64,000 nt of DNA from CBDUZS01 sp965371785. GTDB lineage: Bacteria; Fermentibacterota; Fermentibacteria; Fermentibacterales; JCC-6. How positions within the stretch are numbered: the first letter of the stretch is position 1; each line of letters starts with the position of its first letter. Positions 15,992 to 24,602 of this stretch are shown here, in pieces. Below the pieces are notes generated by a model. It had not been told where the DNA came from. It ran no database searches and worked only from the letters and a program-made list of their open reading frames with translations. The stretch spans positions 10,525 to 74,524 of the forward strand of contig CBDUZS010000001.1 in NCBI GenBank assembly GCA_965371785.1, read 5' to 3'. A program made the position numbers and the translations under genes.

Positions 15992-17965
15992 TTACCTCAG
16001 CAGTATCATGGACACCGCAACGGAGTTACCCGGTACTTCAAGGCTGACCAGGTAAACACCTGAAGGAAGGTCGGTATCCAGGCTCAGGGCAGAAGGCTGA
16101 TCTAACTGGAATTCCAGGAGCAGTCGGCCGGTCAGGCCGTATATCCTGACACAGGCATTTCCCGTAAAGCCACTTGTGTTGATGACTACCGTCCCCTGTG
16201 CGGGATTGGGTACGATACTCACGCCTAAACCTTCAGCGGACGTCCCGATGACATCGTCTTCGATTCCCTGCGGTGCAATGAGGTTGTCGATGATCTCGAT
16301 GATCTGGTGAGGATCGTATTCGTCAGACCAGTAGCGGACGTATCCATCCTGATCGATGATGTAGTCCTGCGGGTAGGGAGCCTGTGGATTTGGAACGCGA
16401 TACACCTGGTATACGCTCCCGCCGGGATCAACCAGACCGATGAAACGCTGACCGAACACATCGATGAACTCGTTCAGCTGGCTCAGGCTGGTTCCGAGCT
16501 CGAAGATGACTACCTGCGAAGTGTCGTAACGGGTGAATATCGAAGCATCAGTAGCCGCAGCCTGCGGCCCGCAGAGTGGTCACCAGGCTCCGCCGAATTC
16601 GAGAAACACCACCTTGCCCTGATAATCGGAAAGGGTGTGTGACAGACCATCCGTTCCCGCAAGTGTAAAATCGGGTGCGAGTGAGCCGAACTGCGGGAAA
16701 GAAAAGTTATTCTTGTAGACTTCCTGTGTCCTGCCAGGTTCATCGGGATCATCGGAATGGTATGTGATGTATCCTGACGTCGTTTCGGACCCTGAAGCGG
16801 TTACGGTTACCTCGATGGAATCTCCCGGTGAGAGAATGAAGGAGCCGGGACTTACGGAAATGCCGGACGGGGTGGTTATCGATGTAACAGTCAACGATCC
16901 GGCTCCGGTGTTCCGAACGGCAAGGGAAGTATCTCTGGAGCTGAACACCGGTCCGAAGTCGAGAACCTGGTGCTCCAGATCGATGTCGCCGCCGGTATCT
17001 GCTCCCGTATCGTATAGCAGCACTGGAATCCAGCCGGCGGAGCCTATCAGCCCATCATCCCGGATGTCGGCACCAAGCGCCCACACTGGAGTGTTGTCCC
17101 AGCCTGCTCTCTCAATGGCATCAGGATTCGATACATCGAAGAGCTCGAGAACGTACCAGGAACCTGTGGCAACCATGTGCCCCGCAATACCGCTGCTCCA
17201 GACGCTTCCGGCTGAAGGCGCGGTATCCCGGAGAACCGGATTGCAGGGATCGGAGATATCGACTGTCGCCAGGCCGTCGATTCCGAGAGATATGGCCAGT
17301 ACGTCACCGTCGATGACGAGATCGTTGGCACAGCCCGGCAGGGATAGAGTCGCAACCTCCTGCAGACCTCCCTGCGTGTCCAGCACGCTCAGACCGAAAC
17401 GGCCATTCGCCACGAAGAGGAAGGAATCTCTGTATGCGATATTCCATGCGTTTACACTGTCGGGGGCGAACTCGCCTACTTTAAGGGGACTTCCCGGGTT
17501 ACTGACATCGACCAGGTAAATGCCGTTCTGATGTGCAGCACAGTAGAGAGTATCACCTACAAGGACTCCGCCCTCCAGAAGTTCTGCCGGACCCGGCGGA
17601 TTGTACTGCCCGATCTGAGTGGGAGAGCTTCCGGAGATGTCGAACAGGGTCACACCATCGTCGCGGCAGTACATGACCAGTAGAGTATCCCCGTACGACT
17701 GGCTGCGCCATGCAGCGGGACCGCCTGAAAATATCTGAACAGGATTGGCCGGGTCTGAAATGTCAAAAGCTTCGAGCCCGGATGATGATGTGGCTACTGA
17801 AACGTATGCACGATCACCGACGACCTCGCAATCCATTCGATGACCGACTCCTGCAGGGGTGACTGACCCCTGGAATTCGAGACCATCCACGCTTCCGAGG
17901 AAGATCGCGGGCATGAGCAGCAATACAAACGTAATCACTCCGACACCTTTCCGGTAAGCAGGCAT
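15992..17965 (-). CDS. probable selenoprotein: secreted propeller-Ig-redoxin (TlpA-like) protein with Sec at the active site
   Basis: Two open frames, 17965-16580 and the one ending at 15992, lie in the same frame and are separated only by a TGA at 16582-16580. Read through as Sec462 the product has 657 residues. It has a signal peptide, LVIVD-type propeller repeats (about 45-345), an Ig-like domain (about 346-410), then a redoxin/TlpA domain (APDFTLAGTDG...GKVVFLEFGGAW-U-PLC-G). The TGA falls exactly where the first Cys of the thioredoxin WCxxC motif belongs, giving U462-x-x-C465. Downstream sequence stays protein-like (RFIGLVDPGG, DYIIDQDGYVRYW) and ends in a FlgD-Ig sorting-type domain. 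TGA works as an ordinary stop in neighbouring genes. Sec is inferred; a nonsense mutation is the alternative. Role: probably extracytoplasmic thiol/selenol redox chemistry. Confidence 0.75.
16554..16582 (-). promoter_or_regulatory. putative bacterial SECIS element directly after the in-frame TGA
   Basis: On the minus strand, 11 bases after TGA, GCCGCA and TGCGGC form a 6-bp stem with apical loop GGC (stem-loop 16568-16554). The loop starts 17 bases after TGA with a G at its first position. These are the spacing and loop features described for bacterial SECIS elements. The apex GCAGGCTGC closely resembles the GCAGGTCTGC apex of E. coli fdhF. A competing CTGC/GCAG pairing is possible. Confidence 0.6.
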
Positions 17966-18085
17966 GGTGAATATACCCTACTATCTGACTCAAGAAAGCA
18001 GACAGTGAAGAGAACGGAGAACTGCAGCAGAAGTTCCGCGGCTGCATCCGGCACAGCTTCCCACAACACAGCGGGACACGGTGAG

Positions 18086-18123
18086 GGAAAAAAGCTCCCG
18101 CAGCCTCGAGACTGCGGGAGCTT
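18086..18123 (-). terminator. rho-independent terminator of pckA
   Basis: AAGCTCCCGCAG and CTGCGGGAGCTT form a 12-bp perfect stem around 8 bases; on the minus strand the stem runs into six T residues. It lies 19 bp after the pckA stop. Confidence 0.9.
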
Positions 18124-18141
18124 ACCGTCAGATATGGAAGT

Positions 18142-19794
18142 TTACCTTCCGGGGCACTCCCTTGCGATTTTATCCGCGATGCCCTTGTCGGCATAAGCCT
18201 TCTCGAAGTGGGCGGCGAAATCGGAGGTGAGCTTCTCGGCGCGTGCCCTGTAAGCCTCTTTGTCCTCCCACGTGTTGATTGGATCCAGCATCGAGTTGTC
18301 AGGCAGACCGGGACAGTTGTCCGGAACCATGACCTTGAAGAATGGATCCTGATGGAAAGTGACGTCTTTCAGAGAGCCTGAGAGTGCTGCGTTGACCATT
18401 ATCCTGGTCAGGGGAAGCTTGATTCTCGAGCCGACACCGTAGGGGCCGCCGCTCCAGCCGGTGTTGATCAGGTAAACCTCTGAGCCGTGCTTCTCCATGC
18501 GGTCACCGAGCATCGTTGCGTAGATATCCGGATTCCTCGGCATGAATGGCTCTCCGAAGAACCGTGAGAAGGTGCTCACAGGCTCCTTTATCCCGGTCTC
18601 CGTACCAGCCAGCTTGCTGGTGTATCCCATGAGGAACCAGAGCATTGCCTGCTCCTTGGTGAGCTTCGAGACCGGTGGGATCACTCCGTTTGCATCCGCC
18701 GTAAGGAAGAGAATCGTCTTCGGATGATCGGCAACGGATGCTTCCTTTATGTTGCTCAGGTACCGAAGCGGATACGATCCGCGGGAGTTAGGAGTGAACC
18801 TGTCGTCGTAGAGATCGAACTGCCCGTCGGGATAGATCATCGCGTTCTCGATGATTGCGCCGTGTGCTCTGTAATCATCCTTGTGGAAGCATGCCTTGTG
18901 GATCTCGGGTTCGTTCTCGAGGCTGAGATCTATGAGCTTGGCGTAGCATCCGTTCTCGAAATTGGCAATGCCATGATCGCTCCAGCCGTGCTCGTCGTCA
19001 CCGAGGAGGGCTCTCGAAGCATCGGCTGACAGGGTGGTTTTCCCCGTGCCCGAAAGACCGAGCAGAAGGGCGCTTCTGCCGTCTGGACCTTCGTTCGCGC
19101 TGCAGTGGATGGGAAGTATTCCTTCTGTGGGAAGCATGTAGTTCATCACCGAGAACATTAGCTTCTTCACGCTTCCGCAGTAGGCTGATCCGAAAACGAG
19201 ACCGAGCCTGCGGTCGAAGTCGATTCCGACGATCATGGTCGATGTGTGGCCAAGTCTCGGATCGATTCTGAGCCTGCCCTCGTACTTCTTCGGGTCGAGC
19301 TTGTGGTACGGAAGCACGACGATTGTGAAGGGCTTGTCCTTGAAACAGCTCTTTGCAGCAACCTCAGGGGATGAAGGTCTGAACATGTTGTCGGTGAACA
19401 GAACGGTAAGCGCCATATCGGATATCGTTCTGACCGGAAGCGCAGATCTTGCATCGGCGCCGATAACTCTATCGGTTACGTAGACTTTGTCTAACGTACC
19501 GAGCAGATCCATCGCGTCCTCGAATGCCATATCAAAGGTCTCAGGGTCTACCGGAATGTTGTTCGGGCTTGTCCAGTCAATGGTGTCCTGGCTCTCCGGA
19601 CGTTTCACGGACAGAGTATCCTTGGGACTTCTTCCGGTCGATTCCTGCGGGGTCCAGGTTGCGAGTGCACCGCAGGCACTCACGATAACTTCACCGTTCT
19701 CCACGGCTTCCCGGATCATCTGTTCGCGGCTGATGTTGTGTCGAACGCAGTCTCTCTCGGTAAGAAGCTCTGACAGTCTCTCCTGAAAGGTCAT
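18142..19794 (-). CDS. pckA: phosphoenolpyruvate carboxykinase (ATP)
   Basis: Interconverts oxaloacetate + ATP with PEP + CO2 + ADP; in anaerobes it often runs in the ATP-forming direction. About 550 residues, right for the ATP-dependent type. Key motifs: STGRSPKDTLSVKRP, GSAYCGSVKKLMFSVMNY, the kinase P-loop GLSGTGKTTLSAD, and the lid region around NSRGSYPLRYLSNI. I prefer the second of two adjacent ATGs because GGAGGG lies 4 bp before it and only 1 bp before the first (19797). A strong terminator follows. Divergent from the HAD gene. Confidence 0.96.
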   Translation of the reverse strand: MTFQERLSELLTERDCVRHNISREQMIREAVENGEVIVSACGALATWTPQESTGRSPKDTLSVKRPESQDTIDWTSPNNIPVDPETFDMAFEDAMDLLGTLDKVYVTDRVIGADARSALPVRTISDMALTVLFTDNMFRPSSPEVAAKSCFKDKPFTIVVLPYHKLDPKKYEGRLRIDPRLGHTSTMIVGIDFDRRLGLVFGSAYCGSVKKLMFSVMNYMLPTEGILPIHCSANEGPDGRSALLLGLSGTGKTTLSADASRALLGDDEHGWSDHGIANFENGCYAKLIDLSLENEPEIHKACFHKDDYRAHGAIIENAMIYPDGQFDLYDDRFTPNSRGSYPLRYLSNIKEASVADHPKTILFLTADANGVIPPVSKLTKEQAMLWFLMGYTSKLAGTETGIKEPVSTFSRFFGEPFMPRNPDIYATMLGDRMEKHGSEVYLINTGWSGGPYGVGSRIKLPLTRIMVNAALSGSLKDVTFHQDPFFKVMVPDNCPGLPDNSMLDPINTWEDKEAYRARAEKLTSDFAAHFEKAYADKGIADKIARECPGR

Positions 19795-19877
19795 CATACC
19801 CTCCGACTGATTGGGTTTATATTCACGGGAATGTGAAGCATAAATAGAAAATATTCACAGGCCAAGTAGGAGTTTTC

Positions 19878-19892
19878 ATACCGGAACGGTAT
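19878..19892. promoter_or_regulatory. perfect palindrome in the pckA-HAD divergent spacer
   Basis: ATACCG-gaa-CGGTAT, 15 bp, overlaps the first possible ATG of the HAD gene. Position between divergent genes suggests an operator; alternatively it argues that the HAD gene starts further in. Confidence 0.4.
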
Positions 19893-20628
19893 GGGTATCA
19901 AGCAGCTTTCAGACGGAGGAGCATTGCTCGCACGGCTGGTTCTCTTCGACGTTGATATGACGCTCCTCTGGACAAGAGGTGCAGGAACAAGGGCTATCGG
20001 TAAAGCTCTTGAATCGATGGCGGGGAAAGCGGATGGCTTCAGAAACGTGGAGTTCGCGGGAAGAACCGATCTGCTGATAAGCCGTGACGGGCTTGTCCGC
20101 TCCGGTCTTGAACCCTCCAGCGAGAACATGACACTGATCCGGAGTAACTACCTCAGATTCCTTGCCCTGGAACTCTCCTCCCATTCGTGTGAAGCAAGCT
20201 CCTTGCCGGGAGTACCCGAGCTTCTCGAAGACCTGAGGGAAGAGCCTTCCTGCAGTTTCGGGCTTCTCACAGGAAACTGGAGGGAGGGCGCCTGGCTGAA
20301 GCTTTCACGGTGTGACCTGGACGGGTACTTCTCCTTTGGTTCGTTTGCCGAGGACGGCAACGAACGGATCGAACTCGTTCCACCGGTTCTCGAGAAGGCG
20401 GCTTTCATGACAGGTGTCGAATTCGAGCCTGACTGCATATGGATCGTCGGAGACACACCGCACGATATCATGTGCGCTTCCCACTACGGCTATCGCTCGG
20501 TGGGAGTTGCCACGGGTCCCTATTCGAAGGAAGCCCTGGAGGCGTCGGGAGCAACGGCGGTATTCGACGATCTGAGCGATACCGATGCATTCATACGTCT
20601 CATCTCAACTCGTGGTTCCCCTTCATGA
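19891..20628 (+). CDS. HAD-family phosphatase (phosphoglycolate-phosphatase-like)
   Basis: Up to 245 residues. Motif I is LFDVDMTLLWT (an unusual Met where Gly is normal), motif II LLTGNWREGAWLKL, motif III Lys in the segment before TGVEFEP, and motif IV WIVGDTPHDIMCA. The cap domain is alpha-helical as in the Gph/PgmB group. A TTG at 19924 with GGAGG four bases upstream would give MLARLVLFDVD, a more usual HAD beginning, so the true start may be there. It overlaps the transporter gene by 4 bp. Substrate unknown. Confidence 0.8.
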   Translation: MGIKQLSDGGALLARLVLFDVDMTLLWTRGAGTRAIGKALESMAGKADGFRNVEFAGRTDLLISRDGLVRSGLEPSSENMTLIRSNYLRFLALELSSHSCEASSLPGVPELLEDLREEPSCSFGLLTGNWREGAWLKLSRCDLDGYFSFGSFAEDGNERIELVPPVLEKAAFMTGVEFEPDCIWIVGDTPHDIMCASHYGYRSVGVATGPYSKEALEASGATAVFDDLSDTDAFIRLISTRGSPS

Positions 20629-21911
20629 AGAAGCTCAGCCCGATCACTGCCTGGTGCATGTACGACTGGGCGAATTCAGCATTCGTCACCACCATTGTTG
20701 CCGCAGTTCTGCCCGTATACTTCGCAGAGGTTGTCTGCAGCGGGAATCCAGTCACCTGGAGTTTGTTCGGCCAGGAGATAGTCAGCAAGGCTCCCTCTCT
20801 CTGGGGTTATGCCATGGCACTTGCAGCCTTTCTCGTGGCGATTTTCTCACCGGTATTCGGAGCCGCGGCTGATGCTGGAGGCCGAAGGAAGCAGTTCCTC
20901 GGAATTCTGACAGGTGTCGGGATACTCTCTTCCATCCTTCTCTTCACCGTTGGAAAGGGAGACGTCTGGCAGGTTCTGGGAATTCTCGTACTCGGCCAGG
21001 TCGGCTTTGCCGGCGCAAACGTATTCTACAACTCACTACTCATAACGGTTGCCCCTCCCGGCGAGCGGGACGTAGTCTCTTCACGAGGATTTGCCTACGG
21101 GTACCTCGGGGGAGGGCTTCTTCTAGCTCTCAATCTCTTCATGATCAAGAGCCCCGGCACTTTCGGGCTAGCTGACTCGGGCATCGCGGTAAGAACGACC
21201 TTCCTGACAGTGGCCGCCTGGTGGGCTCTTTTTTCCATACCTCTCTTCAGAACGGTTCCTGAAGCGCGGACAGGGAGAGAAAAATCGTTTGCGAGCTCTT
21301 TCTCGACCGGTCTGAAAGCGCTGAAATCCACGTTTCGCAACCTGAGGGAACAGAAAAACATATTCCGGTTCCTTATCTCCTACCTCATATACAACGACGG
21401 AATTCAGACCGTGATAATGATGGCTGTCATCTTTGGAAAATCGGAGATGGGACTCGATGCTGCCCAGTTGATAACCGCCATCCTTCTCACACAGGCGGTG
21501 GGAGTTCCAGGCAGCATTCTCTTCGGAAAATCGGCAAGACGCTTCGGCGCAAAGAAGATGCTGCTGATTGGAATTGGTTTCTACATCCTTATCATTATCT
21601 TTGCCTTCAGAATGCACAGCGCTGTCGAATTCATGGTCCTTGCGGGAATGGTGGGATTTTTCCAGGGGGGAATACAGGCGGTCAGCAGAAGCTTCTACGC
21701 ATCGATGATCCCTTCGGGGATGAGCGCGGAGTACTTCGGTTTCTTCTCCGTGTCCTCCAGGTTTGCGAGCATCTTCGGCCCCCTTATCTTTGCCGTGATA
21801 GCTGACCTCACAGGCAGCGCAAGGACCTCCATCCTGGCACTGGCCTTCATATTCATCGCTGGTGGTTGTGTTCTATGGAATGTCAGAACCGGAAGTGAAG
21901 AAGAGGTATGA
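20625..21911 (+). CDS. MFS transporter, UMF1/Atg22-like
   Basis: 428 residues, twelve predicted membrane helices. The opening ITAWCMYDWANSAFVTTIVAAVLPVYFA is the signature of the UMF1 (Atg22-like) branch of the major facilitator superfamily. It also has GAAADAGGRRKQF after helix 2 and GFFQGGIQAVSRSFYA late in the protein. Members are putative effluxers; the substrate is unknown. ATGA overlaps join it to the HAD gene upstream and the membrane protein downstream, so one transcript is likely. ATG 20625 is chosen because upstream in-frame sequence belongs to the HAD gene. Confidence 0.88.
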   Translation: MKKLSPITAWCMYDWANSAFVTTIVAAVLPVYFAEVVCSGNPVTWSLFGQEIVSKAPSLWGYAMALAAFLVAIFSPVFGAAADAGGRRKQFLGILTGVGILSSILLFTVGKGDVWQVLGILVLGQVGFAGANVFYNSLLITVAPPGERDVVSSRGFAYGYLGGGLLLALNLFMIKSPGTFGLADSGIAVRTTFLTVAAWWALFSIPLFRTVPEARTGREKSFASSFSTGLKALKSTFRNLREQKNIFRFLISYLIYNDGIQTVIMMAVIFGKSEMGLDAAQLITAILLTQAVGVPGSILFGKSARRFGAKKMLLIGIGFYILIIIFAFRMHSAVEFMVLAGMVGFFQGGIQAVSRSFYASMIPSGMSAEYFGFFSVSSRFASIFGPLIFAVIADLTGSARTSILALAFIFIAGGCVLWNVRTGSEEEV

Positions 21912-22744
21912 GTATTGCGATTGTGGTTTGCCTGTTCCTGCTCGTAGCAGAGGAAGCGTTTCACCAGTTCTATCGTCGGACAGGGCTGCTCAACACCACT
22001 GGAAGCGTAGACCCCGTCGACTCCGGTAAGCAGAGAACCGCCACGCGCAGACTTGCCCTGATCAGATGGCTTCAACTCGTTGCAATGGGTGTCCTTTTCA
22101 TCGCCGCAGGAGACCAGACGAACTCCGGTTTTCTCGTATGCGCAAAAGGTCAGACGGTTGCCGTTATCGCTGCAATGCAGGTATTTCGAATCATCGGCAG
22201 GAGAATCATCAGCAGGTGGATCGTTCTTGGTGTTCTTCAGCTTCAGCAAGTCGTTCTTCTGGTCACGCTCCCGTTGACGAAAACGCTTGATTCGCTCGGG
22301 GGAATCGAACCCGTTCACTCCGTTACACTCTGGATGTCCGGACTATCGGGTGTCGTCGCCGGAGCGGTGCTGGCAATCGCCTTCAGCTTCAGCGTAACCT
22401 ATCTGCTCCGCCTCTGGAGCGGAGAGAAGAACAGTCATTTCGATGATTACCCGCCACTGGTCTATTCGGAGGCCTGGACCAGAAGGCTCACCATCATGGC
22501 ACTGCTTCCCGTGTTCATAACCGTAGCAGGGCTATCGATTCTCTCAGCGGCCAGGCACATGCTGGAACCGGCGCTGATTCCAGCCGTTCTGGTTCTTGCC
22601 TGCCTTACGGTCGCACTCGATCTGTTCAGGAACAAGCGCGGATTCCATCATCCTGCAGCAAACATCCTTACAACCATCAGTGTGCTGATCGTCTTCATTG
22701 CATCCCTAACGGGTTATACGACCTTCAGCGGTTCCTGGGGCTGA
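21908..22744 (+). CDS. uncharacterised polytopic membrane protein
   Basis: 278 residues with six or seven hydrophobic segments (about residues 2-16, 52-66, 82-95, 104-122, 138-165, 195-215, 225-240, 255-270). Charged loops RRTG and RNKRG are present. I recognise no family. It overlaps the MFS gene by 4 bp and is followed by the radical SAM gene after 1 bp, so it belongs to this operon. Heme, quinone or transport roles cannot be told from the sequence. Confidence 0.65.
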   Translation: MSIAIVVCLFLLVAEEAFHQFYRRTGLLNTTGSVDPVDSGKQRTATRRLALIRWLQLVAMGVLFIAAGDQTNSGFLVCAKGQTVAVIAAMQVFRIIGRRIISRWIVLGVLQLQQVVLLVTLPLTKTLDSLGGIEPVHSVTLWMSGLSGVVAGAVLAIAFSFSVTYLLRLWSGEKNSHFDDYPPLVYSEAWTRRLTIMALLPVFITVAGLSILSAARHMLEPALIPAVLVLACLTVALDLFRNKRGFHHPAANILTTISVLIVFIASLTGYTTFSGSWG

Positions 22745-22745
22745 T

Positions 22746-24530
22746 ATGCCAGGACCGATCCTGATCCAGCTTCCGCTCAATACGGGAGCACCGGTGGAAC
22801 CCACAGGAAACGTACCCCTTGCTGGAGCCTATCTATCGTCTGCGGCAGGCCTGCCGGTGCATTCAGTACTTCCGCAGGAGAAGACCGACATTCTCGGTGA
22901 TCGAGCCATTGTCGATGAGATTCTTTCGAGAGATCCTTCGGCAGCCGGATTCACACTCTACTCATGGAATGCTGAAAGAAGCCTCTACATCGCGGGGAAA
23001 CTCAGGGAGCGGCTGCCTGACCTTCTGACAGTCGCAGGTGGCCCCGAAGTTTTTCGGGACAACGGCTGGTTGATCAGCGACGATCGAATAGGTCTGTTCG
23101 TATCCGGCGAAGGCGAATCCGTTGCGGAAAGAGTTCTCGCGGGAGACATCGACATTCCGGCTGACCGGTTCATCTCCGCAGGCAGCTGCAGCGATCCACC
23201 GGGGAAATGGCCCAATCCCTACCTTTCCGGGCACCTCGACCCTCGCAGCGGCGGTTCGGTCTACATGGAGACGATCAGGGGTTGTTCGAGTTCCTGCATC
23301 TACTGCTCCTACAGAAGGATTTCACCGGTACCCAGAAGGATGGGTTACGATGAAGCGCTGATGCTGCTCGGAGAGCTGAAGAAGCAGGGCGCTGCCGAAA
23401 TCGTCTTCCTCGACCCGACGTTCAACGGAAGAGACGATCTCCTTCCTCTGCTGGACGGCATGTCCTCACTAGAGCTCACATGCTGGGGAGAGATGAGGGG
23501 TGAGCTCATAGACGGAGAAACCGCCAGAAGAATAAGGCATGCAGGTTTCACTGCCGTCGAAATCGGTATCCAGTCATTGACGGGTGAACTTTCGGGAAGC
23601 ATCGGGCGCGGTGGTGATCCCCTCATGGCAATGGAGGGAGCATTGCACCTGAGAGATGCAGGAGTTGAACCGGTGATGGATCTGATCCTCGGCCTGCCCG
23701 GTGAAACTCCCGCACAGTCGATTGCAGGCGCTTCTGCGTTGAAGACCTCAGGGCTGCATTCCTCTCTCCAGGTGTTCATTCTATCCCTTCTGCCGGGTAC
23801 TGAGATCAGAGCCCGAGCGGCTGAATACGGAATCAGCTTCATGGATAGGCCGCCTTACTACGTTCTCTCGCTGCCGGATATCTCGAGCAGTGATCTTCTA
23901 TCTGCAAGAGAGGCAATGGCAGACGTGGTTGGTTTCGATCTCGACCTCCAGACCCGTCCGCTCCTGTTCGATGACTGGCCTGGAACCGAAAGGTTCGACC
24001 TGAGCCGTCCACAGGATCTCCCGGAACCACCCTCCTTCAGACACGGTTCCCTGGTTCTGAGTTCGGATGACTTCTGGAAGCACAGGTATGAGCTGATTCG
24101 TCATGTGACGAGAAGGCGTAATGCAGACCCGTTCTGTGTTCTCGATCTCGTTCTTCGACCGGAACGGGAATTTCCCCTTGACGTGATAGACATTATCGGG
24201 AAACTGGACGTTGCGGTTGATCACGCCGGGAGAGCGGCCGAGTTCCTTGAAAGGCAGGGAAATCTCCGTGTATCCGTTCTTCTGGAAGACTATGCAGGTT
24301 TCGATCAGGACTGGTTAGAAGAGCTCTCGTCGGTCTGCAGAGTGGTAGTCGATGTGCGCGAACCGGACGATCTGCCCGAAGAGCTCTGGAAGAAGAACAT
24401 CTCCATAAGGCTTCCGGGCGAGTGGGACGCCGCGAACCTCTCCGGCAGTGTACCCTACACCGATCAGGTCTTCTTCAAATCCCAGGAGATGGAGACCGTC
24501 TGGAGCAGGGATATTCTGGGGCTGTCCTGA
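22746..24530 (+). CDS. radical SAM protein with N-terminal B12-binding-like domain
   Basis: 594 residues. Residues about 1-160 resemble the cobalamin-binding Rossmann domain of the B12-radical SAM class (GAYLSSAAGLPVH, TVAGGPEVF, GLFVSGEGE), though the His of a DxHxxG motif is not obvious. The radical SAM core starts near residue 170 with METIRGCSSSCIYCSY, giving the CxxxCxxC cluster. QSLTGELSGSIGRG and DLILGLPGET are standard later motifs. The last 190 residues are unassigned. It ends the + strand operon; a shared terminator lies 22 bp downstream. Substrate unknown. Confidence 0.85.
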   Translation: MPGPILIQLPLNTGAPVEPTGNVPLAGAYLSSAAGLPVHSVLPQEKTDILGDRAIVDEILSRDPSAAGFTLYSWNAERSLYIAGKLRERLPDLLTVAGGPEVFRDNGWLISDDRIGLFVSGEGESVAERVLAGDIDIPADRFISAGSCSDPPGKWPNPYLSGHLDPRSGGSVYMETIRGCSSSCIYCSYRRISPVPRRMGYDEALMLLGELKKQGAAEIVFLDPTFNGRDDLLPLLDGMSSLELTCWGEMRGELIDGETARRIRHAGFTAVEIGIQSLTGELSGSIGRGGDPLMAMEGALHLRDAGVEPVMDLILGLPGETPAQSIAGASALKTSGLHSSLQVFILSLLPGTEIRARAAEYGISFMDRPPYYVLSLPDISSSDLLSAREAMADVVGFDLDLQTRPLLFDDWPGTERFDLSRPQDLPEPPSFRHGSLVLSSDDFWKHRYELIRHVTRRRNADPFCVLDLVLRPEREFPLDVIDIIGKLDVAVDHAGRAAEFLERQGNLRVSVLLEDYAGFDQDWLEELSSVCRVVVDVREPDDLPEELWKKNISIRLPGEWDAANLSGSVPYTDQVFFKSQEMETVWSRDILGLS

Positions 24531-24552
24531 GAACTGGATACAGAAGCATCGT

Positions 24553-24583
24553 GAAGGGGGAAGGCATTACACCTTCCCCCTTC
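24553..24583. terminator. bidirectional intrinsic terminator
   Basis: GAAGGGGGAAGG and CCTTCCCCCTTC form a perfect 12-bp stem with a 7-base loop between two convergent genes. No long T-run on either side, but the strength and position make termination the simplest reading. Confidence 0.75.
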
Positions 24584-24602
24584 AAACGATGTCGGATCCT
24601 CT

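Noticed and set aside
16580..16582. Calling the gene at 16-18 kb two separate genes or a pseudogene
   Set aside because: The two parts share one frame with no other stop, and the TGA sits exactly at an active-site Cys position. A decayed gene would more likely show extra stops or a stop in a random place. Kept as an alternative only.
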